Shown here piece after piece: positions 9,061 to 17,805 of a stretch of DNA of 64,000 bases. The position numbers and the translations under genes are program-made. The stretch is taken from the NCBI GenBank assembly GCA_947489445.1, contig CANLDN010000009.1:147332-211331 (forward strand), in the 5' to 3' direction. Origin of the DNA: an uncultured Paracoccaceae bacterium. GTDB taxonomy: Bacteria > Pseudomonadota > Alphaproteobacteria > Rhodobacterales > Rhodobacteraceae. Under the pieces are notes generated by a model. It was not told the DNA's origin. It did not search any database and worked only from the letters and a program-made list of their open reading frames with translations. Numbering within the stretch: the first letter of the stretch is position 1; every line of letters starts with the position of its first letter.

Positions 9061-10115
9061 ATGCAAGCACACAAGTCGCTTTGGAGACCAGAGGATTGGG
9101 CAAATCCTACGGTGCGGTTGAGGTTCTGCGCGACATCGACATCGAAATGGCGCAGGGTGAATTTTTGGTGCTGGTCGGCCCGTCGGGTTGCGGCAAATCC
9201 ACCTTATTGAACTGTATAGCCGGGTTGGAGGAGATCACCGCCGGGTCATTGATGATCGGTGGCCGCGACGTGACGCAAGAGCCGCCCAAGGACCGCGATA
9301 TCGCGATGGTTTTTCAAAGCTATGCGCTTTATCCCACGATGTCGGTGGGCGAGAATATTGGTTTTGGGATGAAAATCCGCAAAGTGCCCAAGGCGCAGAT
9401 GGATGCCAAGATCCTTGAGGTGGCGACCCTTTTGCAGATTGACCATCTGTTGGATCGCAACCCGTCGCAGCTATCGGGTGGCCAACGTCAACGGGTGGCC
9501 ATGGGGCGTGCGTTGGTGCGCGATCCAAAGCTGTTTCTGTTTGACGAACCCCTGTCAAATCTGGACGCCAAGCTGCGTGTTGAAATGCGGGCCGAGATCA
9601 AGCGTCTGCACAAGACCACTGGTGCCAGCATTGTTTATGTGACCCATGACCAGATCGAGGCGATGACACTCGCCAGCCGGATTGTGGTGCTCAAAGGCGG
9701 TGATGTTCAGCAGATCGGCACGCCGCAAGAGATTTATGATCGGCCCGCAAATACGTTTGTAGCTGATTTCATGGGCTCACCGCCGATGAATATCGTTCCG
9801 GCAGAAGTGTCAGGTGGCAAGGTGCTGATGGGGGATGTTTCGTTGCCCGCCCCTGCCGGTGTGTCGGGGCCAGTGCAGGTTGGTATTCGGCCTGAACATT
9901 TGGCTGTTGGTGGGTCAGACTTGCGGGTCACGCCCTCGATGATCGAGAATACGGGAGCGGAGTGTTATCTGAATTTTGTGCTTAATGGTGTGACTGTTAC
10001 GGCGCGTTTGCCAGGTCGTATGGACGAGGACAGCGCGGATGTCGTTGACCTGTCGGTCGCACCCGGCGCGCTGAACTTCTTTGATGCCGAGACGGGTGCG
10101 CGGATTGATCTTTAG
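9051..10115 (+). CDS. malK: MalK/UgpC-type sugar ABC transporter ATPase
   Basis: A 354-residue ATPase. Walker A GPSGCGKST at 43-51, Q-loop Q89, signature LSGGQ at 141-145, Walker B LFLFDEP at 161-167, then a C-terminal OB-fold (TOBE) regulatory domain from about 235 that is typical of CUT1 ATPases. It should energise MalFG. The gene overlaps the regulator gene upstream, so the transporter is split over two divergent transcripts. Its TAG stop abuts a dispersed palindromic repeat. CUT1 ATPases can be shared between transporters, so other partners elsewhere in the genome are possible. Confidence 0.92.
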   Translation: MALDASTQVALETRGLGKSYGAVEVLRDIDIEMAQGEFLVLVGPSGCGKSTLLNCIAGLEEITAGSLMIGGRDVTQEPPKDRDIAMVFQSYALYPTMSVGENIGFGMKIRKVPKAQMDAKILEVATLLQIDHLLDRNPSQLSGGQRQRVAMGRALVRDPKLFLFDEPLSNLDAKLRVEMRAEIKRLHKTTGASIVYVTHDQIEAMTLASRIVVLKGGDVQQIGTPQEIYDRPANTFVADFMGSPPMNIVPAEVSGGKVLMGDVSLPAPAGVSGPVQVGIRPEHLAVGGSDLRVTPSMIENTGAECYLNFVLNGVTVTARLPGRMDEDSADVVDLSVAPGALNFFDAETGARIDL

Positions 10116-10142
10116 GGGTGGGTGGGTCAAGAACCACCCTAC
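10113..10142. repeat. Dispersed palindromic repeat, copy b (supplies malK stop)
   Basis: The segment begins with the TAG stop of malK, continues GGGTGGGTGGGTC, then AAG, then AACCACCCTAC. The arms pair imperfectly compared with the copy at 26119. It shares the CCACCCTAC end with copies at 2513 and 60848. Confidence 0.5.
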
Positions 10143-10157
10143 GATGTGGTTTCCGTT

Positions 10158-11150
10158 ATGCCCATAACCTGGTTTGAGGAGCTGACCGGGATCGCAGATG
10201 AGAGCCCTGCGCAGGTCTATCGGCATTTGTCGGTTGATAATGGCGTTCTCAAATCCAAGTTGAACGGTTGGCGCGCTGTGATCGGTACAGTGGTGACACC
10301 TTCTGTGGAAGAGCTGCGGGCACAGGTTCCGCATGCACCCGGGGGGCGTCTTTCGGTGCAAGAGGTCGTGGCTGATGTGCAGCGCTTGCATATGCGCCCC
10401 GAGAATGAGGGCGCGCTGTTTCAGGTCGCCTCTCAGTTTAATTTGCTGGAAATGATTAGCCCTTCGGTTACCCCGGAAATGGGTGTTGGGCGGTATGAGC
10501 ATGATCTAACGCAGGGCCCGGCATGTGCGCTCGCTTGTCTGGCGGGTACGATTTATCGCAATTACTTCATGCCGGTGGATGGGAAGATCGGGCAGAGCGC
10601 CAATCGTCAGGTTGATTGTCTGTCCGATGTCGGGCGGCTGTTGGATCGCGATCGGAATTTTCTATGGGCGATGCGCAATGGCTATGCGTTGCCGACAGAG
10701 GATAGCCTGCGTTTCATCAATGATCGACTGGATGAGGTTGGCAACGATGCCGTACGCCGTGCATTGCGCGTGGGTGTCCATAGCGGAACCCAAGTGACCG
10801 TTAACGACGCGGGGCGTCTTGTGACGCAAGTCTATTGCAGCGCGATGCCGGTGTCCTATTCCGGTTTGGCTGTGGATTTATGGGCCCCTTTGGCGCAGAT
10901 CATTTTGGAGGCTGCTTATGAGGCGACATTGCTGTCCGCGATCCAGAATGCGGCAAAGACCGGTAACAACCGGGTGTTTCTCACGATGCTGGGCGGGGGT
11001 GCTTTTGGCAATCGGCAGGATTGGATCGAGGCTGCAATGTTGCGCGCTTTGCAGTTACATGCAGAAAGCGGCTTGAACGTTCATCTGGTGAGCCACATGC
11101 AGTCAAGCGCTTTGGCCCGTCGTGTTATCGCCGCGTTTGCTGCAACTTAA
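10158..11150 (+). CDS. Uncharacterised protein, possibly macrodomain/PARG-related
   Basis: A 330-residue protein of a family I cannot name with certainty. No signal peptide or membrane helix is evident, so it is probably cytoplasmic. The core has FQVASQFNLLEM at about 88-99, TPEMGVGRYEHDLTQGPACA at 105-124, TIYRNYF at 131-137 and, near the end, VFLTMLGGGAFGN at 273-285 followed by a helix and a strand. The glycine-rich GGGAFGN followed by a helix recalls the second ADP-ribose-contacting loop of PARG/macrodomains; this is inference only. Start chosen at 10158 (MPITWF) because the longer frame begins inside a repeat element. It follows malK but need not be functionally linked to it. Confidence 0.75.
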   Translation: MPITWFEELTGIADESPAQVYRHLSVDNGVLKSKLNGWRAVIGTVVTPSVEELRAQVPHAPGGRLSVQEVVADVQRLHMRPENEGALFQVASQFNLLEMISPSVTPEMGVGRYEHDLTQGPACALACLAGTIYRNYFMPVDGKIGQSANRQVDCLSDVGRLLDRDRNFLWAMRNGYALPTEDSLRFINDRLDEVGNDAVRRALRVGVHSGTQVTVNDAGRLVTQVYCSAMPVSYSGLAVDLWAPLAQIILEAAYEATLLSAIQNAAKTGNNRVFLTMLGGGAFGNRQDWIEAAMLRALQLHAESGLNVHLVSHMQSSALARRVIAAFAAT

Positions 11151-11172
11151 GGTGGGTTTTAACCCCCCCTAC
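11148..11172. repeat. Dispersed palindromic repeat, copy c (supplies two stop codons)
   Basis: TAAGGTGGGTT-TT-AACCCCCCCTAC. The opening TAA is the stop codon of the plus-strand gene ending at 11150, and CTA at 11169-11171 is the complement of the TAG stop of puuD. Both convergent genes therefore end within this 25-base element. The stem has one mismatch (T11153 opposite C11166). Confidence 0.6.
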
Positions 11173-12389
11173 GATCCGGCCCGATACCATGCGATCAGCT
11201 TCGCCCGGTCCTCTGGCTCCAGATTGGTGATATTGGCGGGCGGCATGGCGTGGCTGACCCCCGCCTGTAAGTAAATCTGCCTTGCATAGCGGGCGATATC
11301 ACTTTCGGTCTCCAAAAAAACCCCTTTGGGTGCCCATTGCATATTGTTCCAGACGGGCTCGCGTGCGTGGCACATGGAGCAGCGGCCGATGACGATGTCA
11401 TGCGCGTCTTCGAATCCAGCCGCGCTCGCAAAGCGTTGTTCGTAAGGCGTGAGCGCGCGCGCTTCGGCTTCTTCGTATGTGTCGTGCCCCGGTTGGGTGG
11501 ACAGCCACGCGATCAGGATAAAAAGCAGCACGGTAACTGCCCATGTCCATGTGGGTTTGCCTGTGCGGGCATGCATGGAGTTAAAGTAGTGCCGGATCGT
11601 GACACCCATCAGAAAGACAAGCGCCGCGATAATCCACGCATATTCTGTACCAAAGGCCAGTGGGTAATGGTTGGACAGCATCAGGAAGATGACCGGCAGG
11701 GTGAGGTAGTTGTTATGCGTTGACCGCAGCTTGGCGATTTTACCGTATTTCGGATCAGGTGTGCGTCCGGCCTTGAGGTCGGCCACAACAATCCGCTGGT
11801 TCGGCATGATGATGAAGAAGACGTTGGCGGTCATGATCGTGGCGGTGAAAGCCCCAAGATGCAGTAGGGCGGCCCGCCCGGTGAAGACCTGATTGTAGCC
11901 CCAGGACATCACCACAAGTAGGATGAATAACAGCAGCATCAGGGTTGTGGGCTGTTCGCCCAAGGGTGATTTGCAGAGCATGTCGTAGATGATCCAGCCA
12001 ACACCAAGTGAGGCGGCAGAGATCAGGATGCCCTGCCAGATTGCCAGATCCGCCTTGTTGGGATCAATGAGATAAAGTTCTGCCCCAACCCAATAGACCA
12101 CCGCCAACAGCGCCGCACCTGATAGCCACGTCGCGTAGCTTTCCCATTTGAACCATGTCAGGTGTTCTGGCATCGCCTCTGGTGCGACCAGATATTTCTG
12201 GATGTGATAAAAGCCGCCCCCATGGACCTGCCATTCTTCGCCGTCGGCTGGCCCGTCAATATCGCGGTTCAGCGATAGGTCGAGTGCGATGAAGTAAAAC
12301 GACGACCCGATCCAAGCAATGGCCGTGATCACATGCAGCCATCGCACCGCAAAGGCCAGCCAATCCCAGAGTATTGCTACATCATACAT
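11169..12389 (-). CDS. puuD: PuuD-type membrane urate oxidase with C-terminal cytochrome c domain
   Basis: A 406-residue integral membrane protein of the PuuD family, the cytochrome-c-containing urate oxidase that converts urate to 5-hydroxyisourate. About eight membrane helices precede a C-terminal haem domain with one CxxCH motif (CSMCH, near residue 345) and an axial-ligand candidate in HAMPP. The N-terminal signature RWLHVITAIAWIGSSFYF is characteristic. I prefer the ATG at 12389 because AAAAGGGG lies 6 bases upstream; the ATG at 12395 directly abuts that site. It is divergent from a LysR gene and next to other urate-pathway genes, which strongly supports the assignment. Confidence 0.9.
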   Translation of the reverse strand: MYDVAILWDWLAFAVRWLHVITAIAWIGSSFYFIALDLSLNRDIDGPADGEEWQVHGGGFYHIQKYLVAPEAMPEHLTWFKWESYATWLSGAALLAVVYWVGAELYLIDPNKADLAIWQGILISAASLGVGWIIYDMLCKSPLGEQPTTLMLLLFILLVVMSWGYNQVFTGRAALLHLGAFTATIMTANVFFIIMPNQRIVVADLKAGRTPDPKYGKIAKLRSTHNNYLTLPVIFLMLSNHYPLAFGTEYAWIIAALVFLMGVTIRHYFNSMHARTGKPTWTWAVTVLLFILIAWLSTQPGHDTYEEAEARALTPYEQRFASAAGFEDAHDIVIGRCSMCHAREPVWNNMQWAPKGVFLETESDIARYARQIYLQAGVSHAMPPANITNLEPEDRAKLIAWYRAGS

Positions 12390-12478
12390 GTCCATCCCCT
12401 TTTGCGGCCAGTCTAGTCAGTGCGCCAGTTTTCTTGTATTACCTGATATTGCAAGGCTCTATCAAAAATTGGCGAATA

Positions 12479-13399
12479 ATGTCGTATCTTGAGAACATCC
12501 GCACCTTTGTGCGTGTTTATGAACTGGGGTCGATGTCGGCCGCAGGGCGGGATTTGCGCATATCGCCTGCGGTGACGTCCGCCCGGATCTCTCAGTTGGA
12601 GGATCACCTGTCGGTGCGCCTTTTTCAGCGTACCACCCGTAGTCTGACGCCAACCGCGCAAGGCAAGGCCTTTTATGGCGGTGCCTGCAGCGTGCTGGAT
12701 GCGGTGGATTATGCCGAGGCGCAGGTCACGGATTTGACCGAAAACCCCAAGGGTTTGCTGCATGTGGCGGCCCCTTTGGGCGTTGGGCGGCGGTTGATCG
12801 CGCCGCATGTGCCCGCATTCACAGCGGCATATCCACTGATCGATGTACGCTTGCGCATGACGGATCGGAATGTGGATATGACGGCAGAAGGCCTCGACCT
12901 TGCGTTTCATCTGGGCCAGCCCGCTGACAGCAATCTGCGGATCAGGAAGATTGCCGATGTGGCGCGGGTGCTGGTTGCCTCGCCTGATTATGTGGCGCAA
13001 CGGGGCAACCCTGCCGATGGGGCCGCACTTGTACGCGACAAACATGAATGCCTGAACTTGCGGTTTCCGGGCGCGGCTGAGTTTCAGTGGCTTTTGCAGA
13101 CACCCGATGGCCCGCAACGGTTTCGTGTGGCGGGCCGGTTGGAAAGCGACGATGGCGATGTGCTAACCGATTGGGCACTGGCTGGGCAGGGTGTTGCGAT
13201 GAAGCCCCGGTTCGAGGCCGCCGAGTATCTGGCAAGCGGTGCCTTGGTGGCAGTGGCCGAGGCGACACCGCCCGCGCCCGTACAGATGGCCTGCCTTTAT
13301 ACCCACCGGCGTCATCAGGACCCAAAAACCCGCTTGTTCATGGAGTTTATGGTGGAACGGATCGCGAGTGCCATTCGGGCGGCGGAAACACCTTCGTGA
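12479..13399 (+). CDS. LysR-family regulator, likely of urate catabolism
   Basis: A 306-residue LysR-type regulator. The N-terminal winged helix-turn-helix runs over about 1-60 (FVRVYELGSMSAAGRDL, SARISQLEDHLSVRLFQRTT) and the remainder is the co-inducer-binding domain. The start at 12479 gives the standard LysR N-terminus; the longer upstream frame has no family features. It sits between divergent puuD and co-directional puuE, the classical arrangement for a regulator of the flanking pathway. Which pathway metabolite acts as co-inducer cannot be told. It belongs to the CrgA-like branch by its tail pattern, but that is a weak call. Confidence 0.88.
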   Translation: MSYLENIRTFVRVYELGSMSAAGRDLRISPAVTSARISQLEDHLSVRLFQRTTRSLTPTAQGKAFYGGACSVLDAVDYAEAQVTDLTENPKGLLHVAAPLGVGRRLIAPHVPAFTAAYPLIDVRLRMTDRNVDMTAEGLDLAFHLGQPADSNLRIRKIADVARVLVASPDYVAQRGNPADGAALVRDKHECLNLRFPGAAEFQWLLQTPDGPQRFRVAGRLESDDGDVLTDWALAGQGVAMKPRFEAAEYLASGALVAVAEATPPAPVQMACLYTHRRHQDPKTRLFMEFMVERIASAIRAAETPS

Positions 13400-13460
13400 T
13401 TTATTTGAAAAGCGCGAGAATTATTTCAGATTAACATGCAATCGAAATGGGAGTGCAAGC

Positions 13461-14861
13461 GTGCAGCGATATCCACGTGATATGACCGGTTATGGAGCGG
13501 TTCCGCCTGATCCGGTGTGGCCGGATGGGGCGCGGATCGCCGTGCAGATTGTCCTGAATTATGAAGAAGGTGGCGAGAATAACGTGCTGCATGGTGATGC
13601 CGCGTCAGAGGCGTTTCTGTCCGAGATTGTTGGCGCTGCTGCATGGCCCGGTCAGCGCCATTGGAACATGGAAACCATTTATGAATATGGGGCCCGCGCC
13701 GGATTCTGGCGATTGCATCGGCTGATGGCGGACCTGCCGGTGACCGTCTACGGGGTCGCCACGGCTTTGGCCCGCGCGCCCGAACAGGTCGCGGCGATGA
13801 AGGATGCGGGGTGGGAGATTGCCAGCCACGGGTTGAAATGGGTCGAATACAAAGACGCGCCCGAGGATGTGGAGCGCGCGCATATGACCGAAGCGATCCG
13901 CCTGCATAGCGAGGTCGTGGGCACACCCCCGCGCGGTTGGTACACGGGTCGCTGTTCGATGAATACGGTTCGGCTGGCCGCCGAAACCGGGCAGTTTGCC
14001 TATGTCGCCGACAGCTATGCCGATGATCTACCCTATTGGATGGAGTTCGGGCGGCGGGATCAGTTGATCGTGCCTTACACGTTGGATGCCAACGACATGC
14101 GTTTTGCCACGCCGCAGGGGTTCAACGCGGGGACGCAGTTTCTGGACTATCTGAAGGCCAGTTTTGATGCACTCTACCGCGAAGGCGGGCGGATGATGTC
14201 CATCGGGTTGCATTGCCGCCTGATCGGGCGGCCCGGACGGGCAGAGGCGTTGCGGGAGTTCATTGAATATGTGCGGGGGCATGAGGACGTCTGGTTCGCA
14301 ACCCGTGAACAGATTGCGGATCACTGGGCCAAAACCCATGCCCATCAACGATTTGACCGGCCCTCTGAGATGAATCAGGCGGGATTTGTGCAAGCCTATG
14401 GCGGCATTTTCGAACATTCGCCATGGATCGCGGAACGCGCTCATGCGTTGGAACTGGGGTCGGCACATGACAGCGCGGTTGGCCTGCACAACGCGCTTTG
14501 CCGCATGTTCCGGTCCGCGTCAGAGGATGAACGGCTGGGTGTCCTGACAGCTCACCCTGATCTGGCGGGCAAGCTGGCGGCCGCCAAGCGACTGACAGCG
14601 GAAAGCACGGCGGAACAGGCCAGCGTCGGGCTGGACGCGCTGACCGACGCCGAACGCGCGGAATTTGCGGCGCAAAACGCAGCATATACATATAAATTCG
14701 GCTTTCCTTTCATCATTGCCGTCCGTGACCACGATAAGGCGTCGATCAAGGCTGCATTCGCCGCGCGGCTGGAAAATGATTGGGCGACTGAATTTGCACA
14801 GGCCTGCCATCAGGTCGAACGCATCGCCCTGCACCGGCTGAAGGACATGCTGCCCAGATGA
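13461..14861 (+). CDS. puuE: Bifunctional allantoinase (PuuE) / OHCU decarboxylase (UraD)
   Basis: A 466-residue fusion. Residues 1 to about 300 match PuuE, a metal-independent allantoinase of the polysaccharide-deacetylase superfamily (NYEEGGEN near 30, WEIASHGLKW, IGLHCRLIGRPGR). Residues from about 310 match OHCU decarboxylase (FVQAYGGIFEHSPWIAERA, then HPDLAGKL and YKFGFPFIIAV). One polypeptide could thus decarboxylate OHCU to S-allantoin and hydrolyse allantoin to allantoate, two successive steps after PuuD. The start is GTG at 13461 with GGGAG just upstream; upstream frame extension overlaps the LysR gene and is not real. The end overlaps allA by 4 bases. Confidence 0.92.
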   Translation: MQRYPRDMTGYGAVPPDPVWPDGARIAVQIVLNYEEGGENNVLHGDAASEAFLSEIVGAAAWPGQRHWNMETIYEYGARAGFWRLHRLMADLPVTVYGVATALARAPEQVAAMKDAGWEIASHGLKWVEYKDAPEDVERAHMTEAIRLHSEVVGTPPRGWYTGRCSMNTVRLAAETGQFAYVADSYADDLPYWMEFGRRDQLIVPYTLDANDMRFATPQGFNAGTQFLDYLKASFDALYREGGRMMSIGLHCRLIGRPGRAEALREFIEYVRGHEDVWFATREQIADHWAKTHAHQRFDRPSEMNQAGFVQAYGGIFEHSPWIAERAHALELGSAHDSAVGLHNALCRMFRSASEDERLGVLTAHPDLAGKLAAAKRLTAESTAEQASVGLDALTDAERAEFAAQNAAYTYKFGFPFIIAVRDHDKASIKAAFAARLENDWATEFAQACHQVERIALHRLKDMLPR

Positions 14862-15334
14862 CCCGCGATATCATCATATCCCCGCTCACTGCGCAGGCAT
14901 TTGCGCCATACGGGGATGTGCTGAATTGCGAAGGCGACCCGGACAAGCTGATCAATGCGGGGTTATGCGGGCGGTTTCATGACCGGGCGCAGGTCGATTG
15001 TGATGGGCGGGTCGGGATCAGTCTTTTCCGGTCGGAACTGCGACGACTGCCATACATACTCGACATGGTTGAACGGCACCCTTTGGGGTCACAGGCCTTT
15101 ATCCCGATGAGCATGGACCCGTTTCTGGTCATCGTGGCTGACAACGACATTGCGCCAAGCGCATTCATCACCGCCCCGGGAGAGGGCATCAATTTTCATC
15201 GCGGGGTTTGGCATGGGGTGCTCACCCCGTTATCCGGCCCCGGCCTTTTCGCCGTGATCGACCGGATCGGCGAAGGCGACAATCTGGAGGAGCACAAGTT
15301 TGACACGCCTTACCGCGTGATTTTCGACGAGTGA
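14858..15334 (+). CDS. allA: Ureidoglycolate lyase
   Basis: A 158-residue AllA-family enzyme that splits ureidoglycolate to glyoxylate and urea, the last step of urate/allantoin breakdown. Recognisable parts are PLTAQAFAPYGDV at the start, the ERHPLGSQAFIPM segment in the middle and the metal-site region GINFHRGVWHGVL near 110-122. It begins with an ATGA overlap on puuE. Allantoicase, the enzyme expected between PuuE and AllA, is not in this window. Confidence 0.92.
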   Translation: MTRDIIISPLTAQAFAPYGDVLNCEGDPDKLINAGLCGRFHDRAQVDCDGRVGISLFRSELRRLPYILDMVERHPLGSQAFIPMSMDPFLVIVADNDIAPSAFITAPGEGINFHRGVWHGVLTPLSGPGLFAVIDRIGEGDNLEEHKFDTPYRVIFDE

Positions 15335-15371
15335 TCGGCGCGAAAGACCGGCAAAAACAGGGGACGACAAA

Positions 15372-16802
15372 ATGACAACTTCATCCATCGGGACGCCAGA
15401 ACAGCTGCGCGATCCCAATTATACACCCGCCCTGCAACGGGCCATTCCGCTGGGCATTCAGCATGTGCTGGCGATGTTTGTATCCAACGTGACACCCGCG
15501 ATCATCGTGGCAGGTGCGGCAGGTTTCGGGTTTGGGTCGAACTCGCCCGACTTTCCCGAACTGCTTTATCTGATCCAGATGTCTATGCTGTTTGCAGGTG
15601 TGGCGACGCTGCTGCAAACCATCTCGATCGGGCCGGTTGGGGCCAAACTGCCGATTGTGCAGGGGACATCCTTTGCGTTCATCCCAATCATGATCCCGCT
15701 GGTGGCGGGTAAAGGGGTTGATGGGCTTGCGGCCCTTTTTGGCGGTGTCGTCATCGGCGGCCTGTTCCACGCATTCCTTGCGCTCTTTATCGGGCGCATC
15801 CGGTTTGCCCTGCCGCCTCTGGTCACCGGGCTGGTGGTTACGATGATCGGTCTCGCGCTGGTCAAGGTGGGCATCCAATACGCAGCAGGTGGTGTGCCTG
15901 CCATCGGGACGCCGGAATATGGATCGCTGTTGAACTGGTCTGCAGCACTTGTGGTCATCATTGTCACGCTGGGCCTGAAGTTCTTTACCTCCGGCATGTT
16001 GTCAGTCTCTGCAGTGTTGATCGGCCTGATTATAGGCTATTTCTACGCGCTGGGCGTGGGCATTCTGGAATGGTCCGCGGTGACCGGTTCATGGGAACGG
16101 TCCGCCGCGTTCGCATTGCCGCAGCCGTTCAAATACGGGTTCGAATTCAGTGTTGCGGCTGTCATCGGCTTTTGTTTGATGGCGTTCATCTCGGCCATTG
16201 AAACGGTCGGGGATGTTTCGGGGATCACCAAAGGTGGCGCCGGGCGCGAGGCGACGGATAAGGAAATTGAGGGTGCCACATACGCCGACGGTTTCGGCAC
16301 TGCCATCGCTGGTGTCTTTGGCGGCTTTCCAAACACATCCTTCAGCCAGAACGTGGGCCTGATCGCCATGACCGGCGTGATGAGCAGGCATGTCGTGACG
16401 TGCGGCGCAATCTTCCTGATCATCTGCGGGCTGGTGCCCAAGGTCGGCGGCGTGATCCGCACAGTCCCGATTGAGGTACTCGGCGGCGGCGTGATCGTGA
16501 TGTTCGGCATGGTTGTGGCTGCCGGTATTTCGATGCTGTCTGATGTCGTCTGGAACCGGCGTAACATGGTGATCTTTGCGATTGCGCTCTCTGTGGGTCT
16601 TGGGCTGCAGCTTGAACCGGGTGCGGTTGCTGGTCTCAAATTCCCGCTTGAGGACGGATCGACCAACGACACCTTGTTCATCTTGATGACATCGGGGTTG
16701 TTACCTGCTGCGTTCATCGCGATTGTGCTGAACCTACTGCTGCCGGACGAATTGTCTGACGAAGCGACTGACGAAGGCGCAGGCGGTTTAGTCGGTCACT
16801 GA
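15372..16802 (+). CDS. NCS2-family xanthine/urate permease
   Basis: A 476-residue permease of the nucleobase:cation symporter-2 family with about 14 hydrophobic segments. Family signatures include the QH motif in the first helix (PLGIQHVLAMF), the AFISAIETVGD motif near residue 275 that carries the substrate-binding glutamate, and FSQNVGLIAMTGV near 325. The location immediately after allA suggests uptake of urate or xanthine. It lies 37 bases downstream of allA with a GGGGA ribosome site, probably in the same operon. UraA-like uracil transport is the alternative, made less likely by context. Confidence 0.88.
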   Translation: MTTSSIGTPEQLRDPNYTPALQRAIPLGIQHVLAMFVSNVTPAIIVAGAAGFGFGSNSPDFPELLYLIQMSMLFAGVATLLQTISIGPVGAKLPIVQGTSFAFIPIMIPLVAGKGVDGLAALFGGVVIGGLFHAFLALFIGRIRFALPPLVTGLVVTMIGLALVKVGIQYAAGGVPAIGTPEYGSLLNWSAALVVIIVTLGLKFFTSGMLSVSAVLIGLIIGYFYALGVGILEWSAVTGSWERSAAFALPQPFKYGFEFSVAAVIGFCLMAFISAIETVGDVSGITKGGAGREATDKEIEGATYADGFGTAIAGVFGGFPNTSFSQNVGLIAMTGVMSRHVVTCGAIFLIICGLVPKVGGVIRTVPIEVLGGGVIVMFGMVVAAGISMLSDVVWNRRNMVIFAIALSVGLGLQLEPGAVAGLKFPLEDGSTNDTLFILMTSGLLPAAFIAIVLNLLLPDELSDEATDEGAGGLVGH

Positions 16803-16926
16803 GTACGAGGCTCGCGCGTTTGCGTTCAAGTCTACCGAACCCGCAGACGTATCGCCGCTGATGCTGGATGATAAACGGAGGTGATGCTGAGTGCTTATGG
16901 AATTGGCATTGGTTTAAAGCCGTCTT

Positions 16927-16949
16927 GGGAAGCAACCGATTTGCTTCCC
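16927..16949. terminator. Hairpin downstream of the urate operon
   Basis: Perfect 9-base inverted repeat GGGAAGCAA / TTGCTTCCC with a 5-base loop, in the 280-base gap between the permease and the cinA-like gene. No T-run follows on either strand, so a terminator role is only tentative. I see no gene in the rest of this gap. Confidence 0.35.
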
Positions 16950-17082
16950 TGGATTGGCGCATGGGCGGTTACGTTGCGCCAGACATCCGCTCGTGGGGGC
17001 GGATCAGGCGGGCGGGCACAAGGGGCGTGGCAAATTTCACGCGCAACCCTATAACCTGTCAGACAAGACAGGAGAACCGCCC

Positions 17083-17805
17083 ATGCCAAACCCCACTGCC
17101 GCCATGCTTGTCATTGGCGATGAAATCCTGTCCGGGCGCACGCGCGACGCGAATATGCATTATCTGGCCGGGCAATTGACCGAGGCGGGGATTGACCTGA
17201 AAGAAGTACGAGTGGTTAGTGATGACCCTGACGCGATCATGGGGGCGGTGCAGGCGTTGTCGGTATCCTACACCCATGTTTTTACCAGTGGCGGTATTGG
17301 TCCGACGCATGATGATATCACCGCGGATTGTATCGCCGCTGCCTTTGATACGCCCATCGATATTCGCGACGATGCCCGTGCCTTGTTGCAAGCGCATTAT
17401 GATCGGTCGGGGCAGGAACTGAACGCGGCCCGGCTGCGTATGGCGCGCATCCCCGACGGGGCAACATTAATCGACAATCCTGTTAGCACAGCACCCGGTT
17501 TTACCTTGCGCAATGTGCATGTCATGGCGGGTGTCCCATCGGTTTTTCAGGCGATGGTGGCCAGCATGTTACCGACACTGACCGGCGGTGCGCCGCTTTT
17601 GTCGCGTACGCTGCGCGTCATACGTGGCGAAGGGGATATTGCCGGACCTTTAGGAGATTTTGCGGCTGCCCATGCGGCCCTGTCTGTCGGGTCTTATCCG
17701 TTTATCAAGGAAGGCGTATATGGCGCAAATATTGTGGTGCGCGGCAGTGATGCAGCGCAATTGGATGTAGCCATGCAGGAGCTTTCCGCTATCTTTGATA
17801 TGTGA
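17083..17805 (+). CDS. CinA-like MoaB/MogA-domain protein (single domain)
   Basis: A 240-residue protein with the molybdopterin-binding (MoaB/Mog) fold seen in the N-terminal half of CinA. Markers are MLVIGDEILSGRTRDANMHY at the start and TSGGIGPTHDDIT near 68-80. It lacks the C-terminal nicotinamide-nucleotide amidase domain of full CinA. Proteins of this short form are usually annotated competence/damage-inducible protein A; a link to competence is not demonstrated. I chose ATG 17083 because GGAG precedes it and the family N-terminus follows; the frame extends upstream without family features. First of four coupled genes. Confidence 0.88.
   Translation: MPNPTAAMLVIGDEILSGRTRDANMHYLAGQLTEAGIDLKEVRVVSDDPDAIMGAVQALSVSYTHVFTSGGIGPTHDDITADCIAAAFDTPIDIRDDARALLQAHYDRSGQELNAARLRMARIPDGATLIDNPVSTAPGFTLRNVHVMAGVPSVFQAMVASMLPTLTGGAPLLSRTLRVIRGEGDIAGPLGDFAAAHAALSVGSYPFIKEGVYGANIVVRGSDAAQLDVAMQELSAIFDM

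Noticed and set aside
16868..17179. 103-codon frame across the hairpin before the cinA-like gene
   Set aside because: Overlaps the confident cinA-like start in another frame and has no recognisable features.
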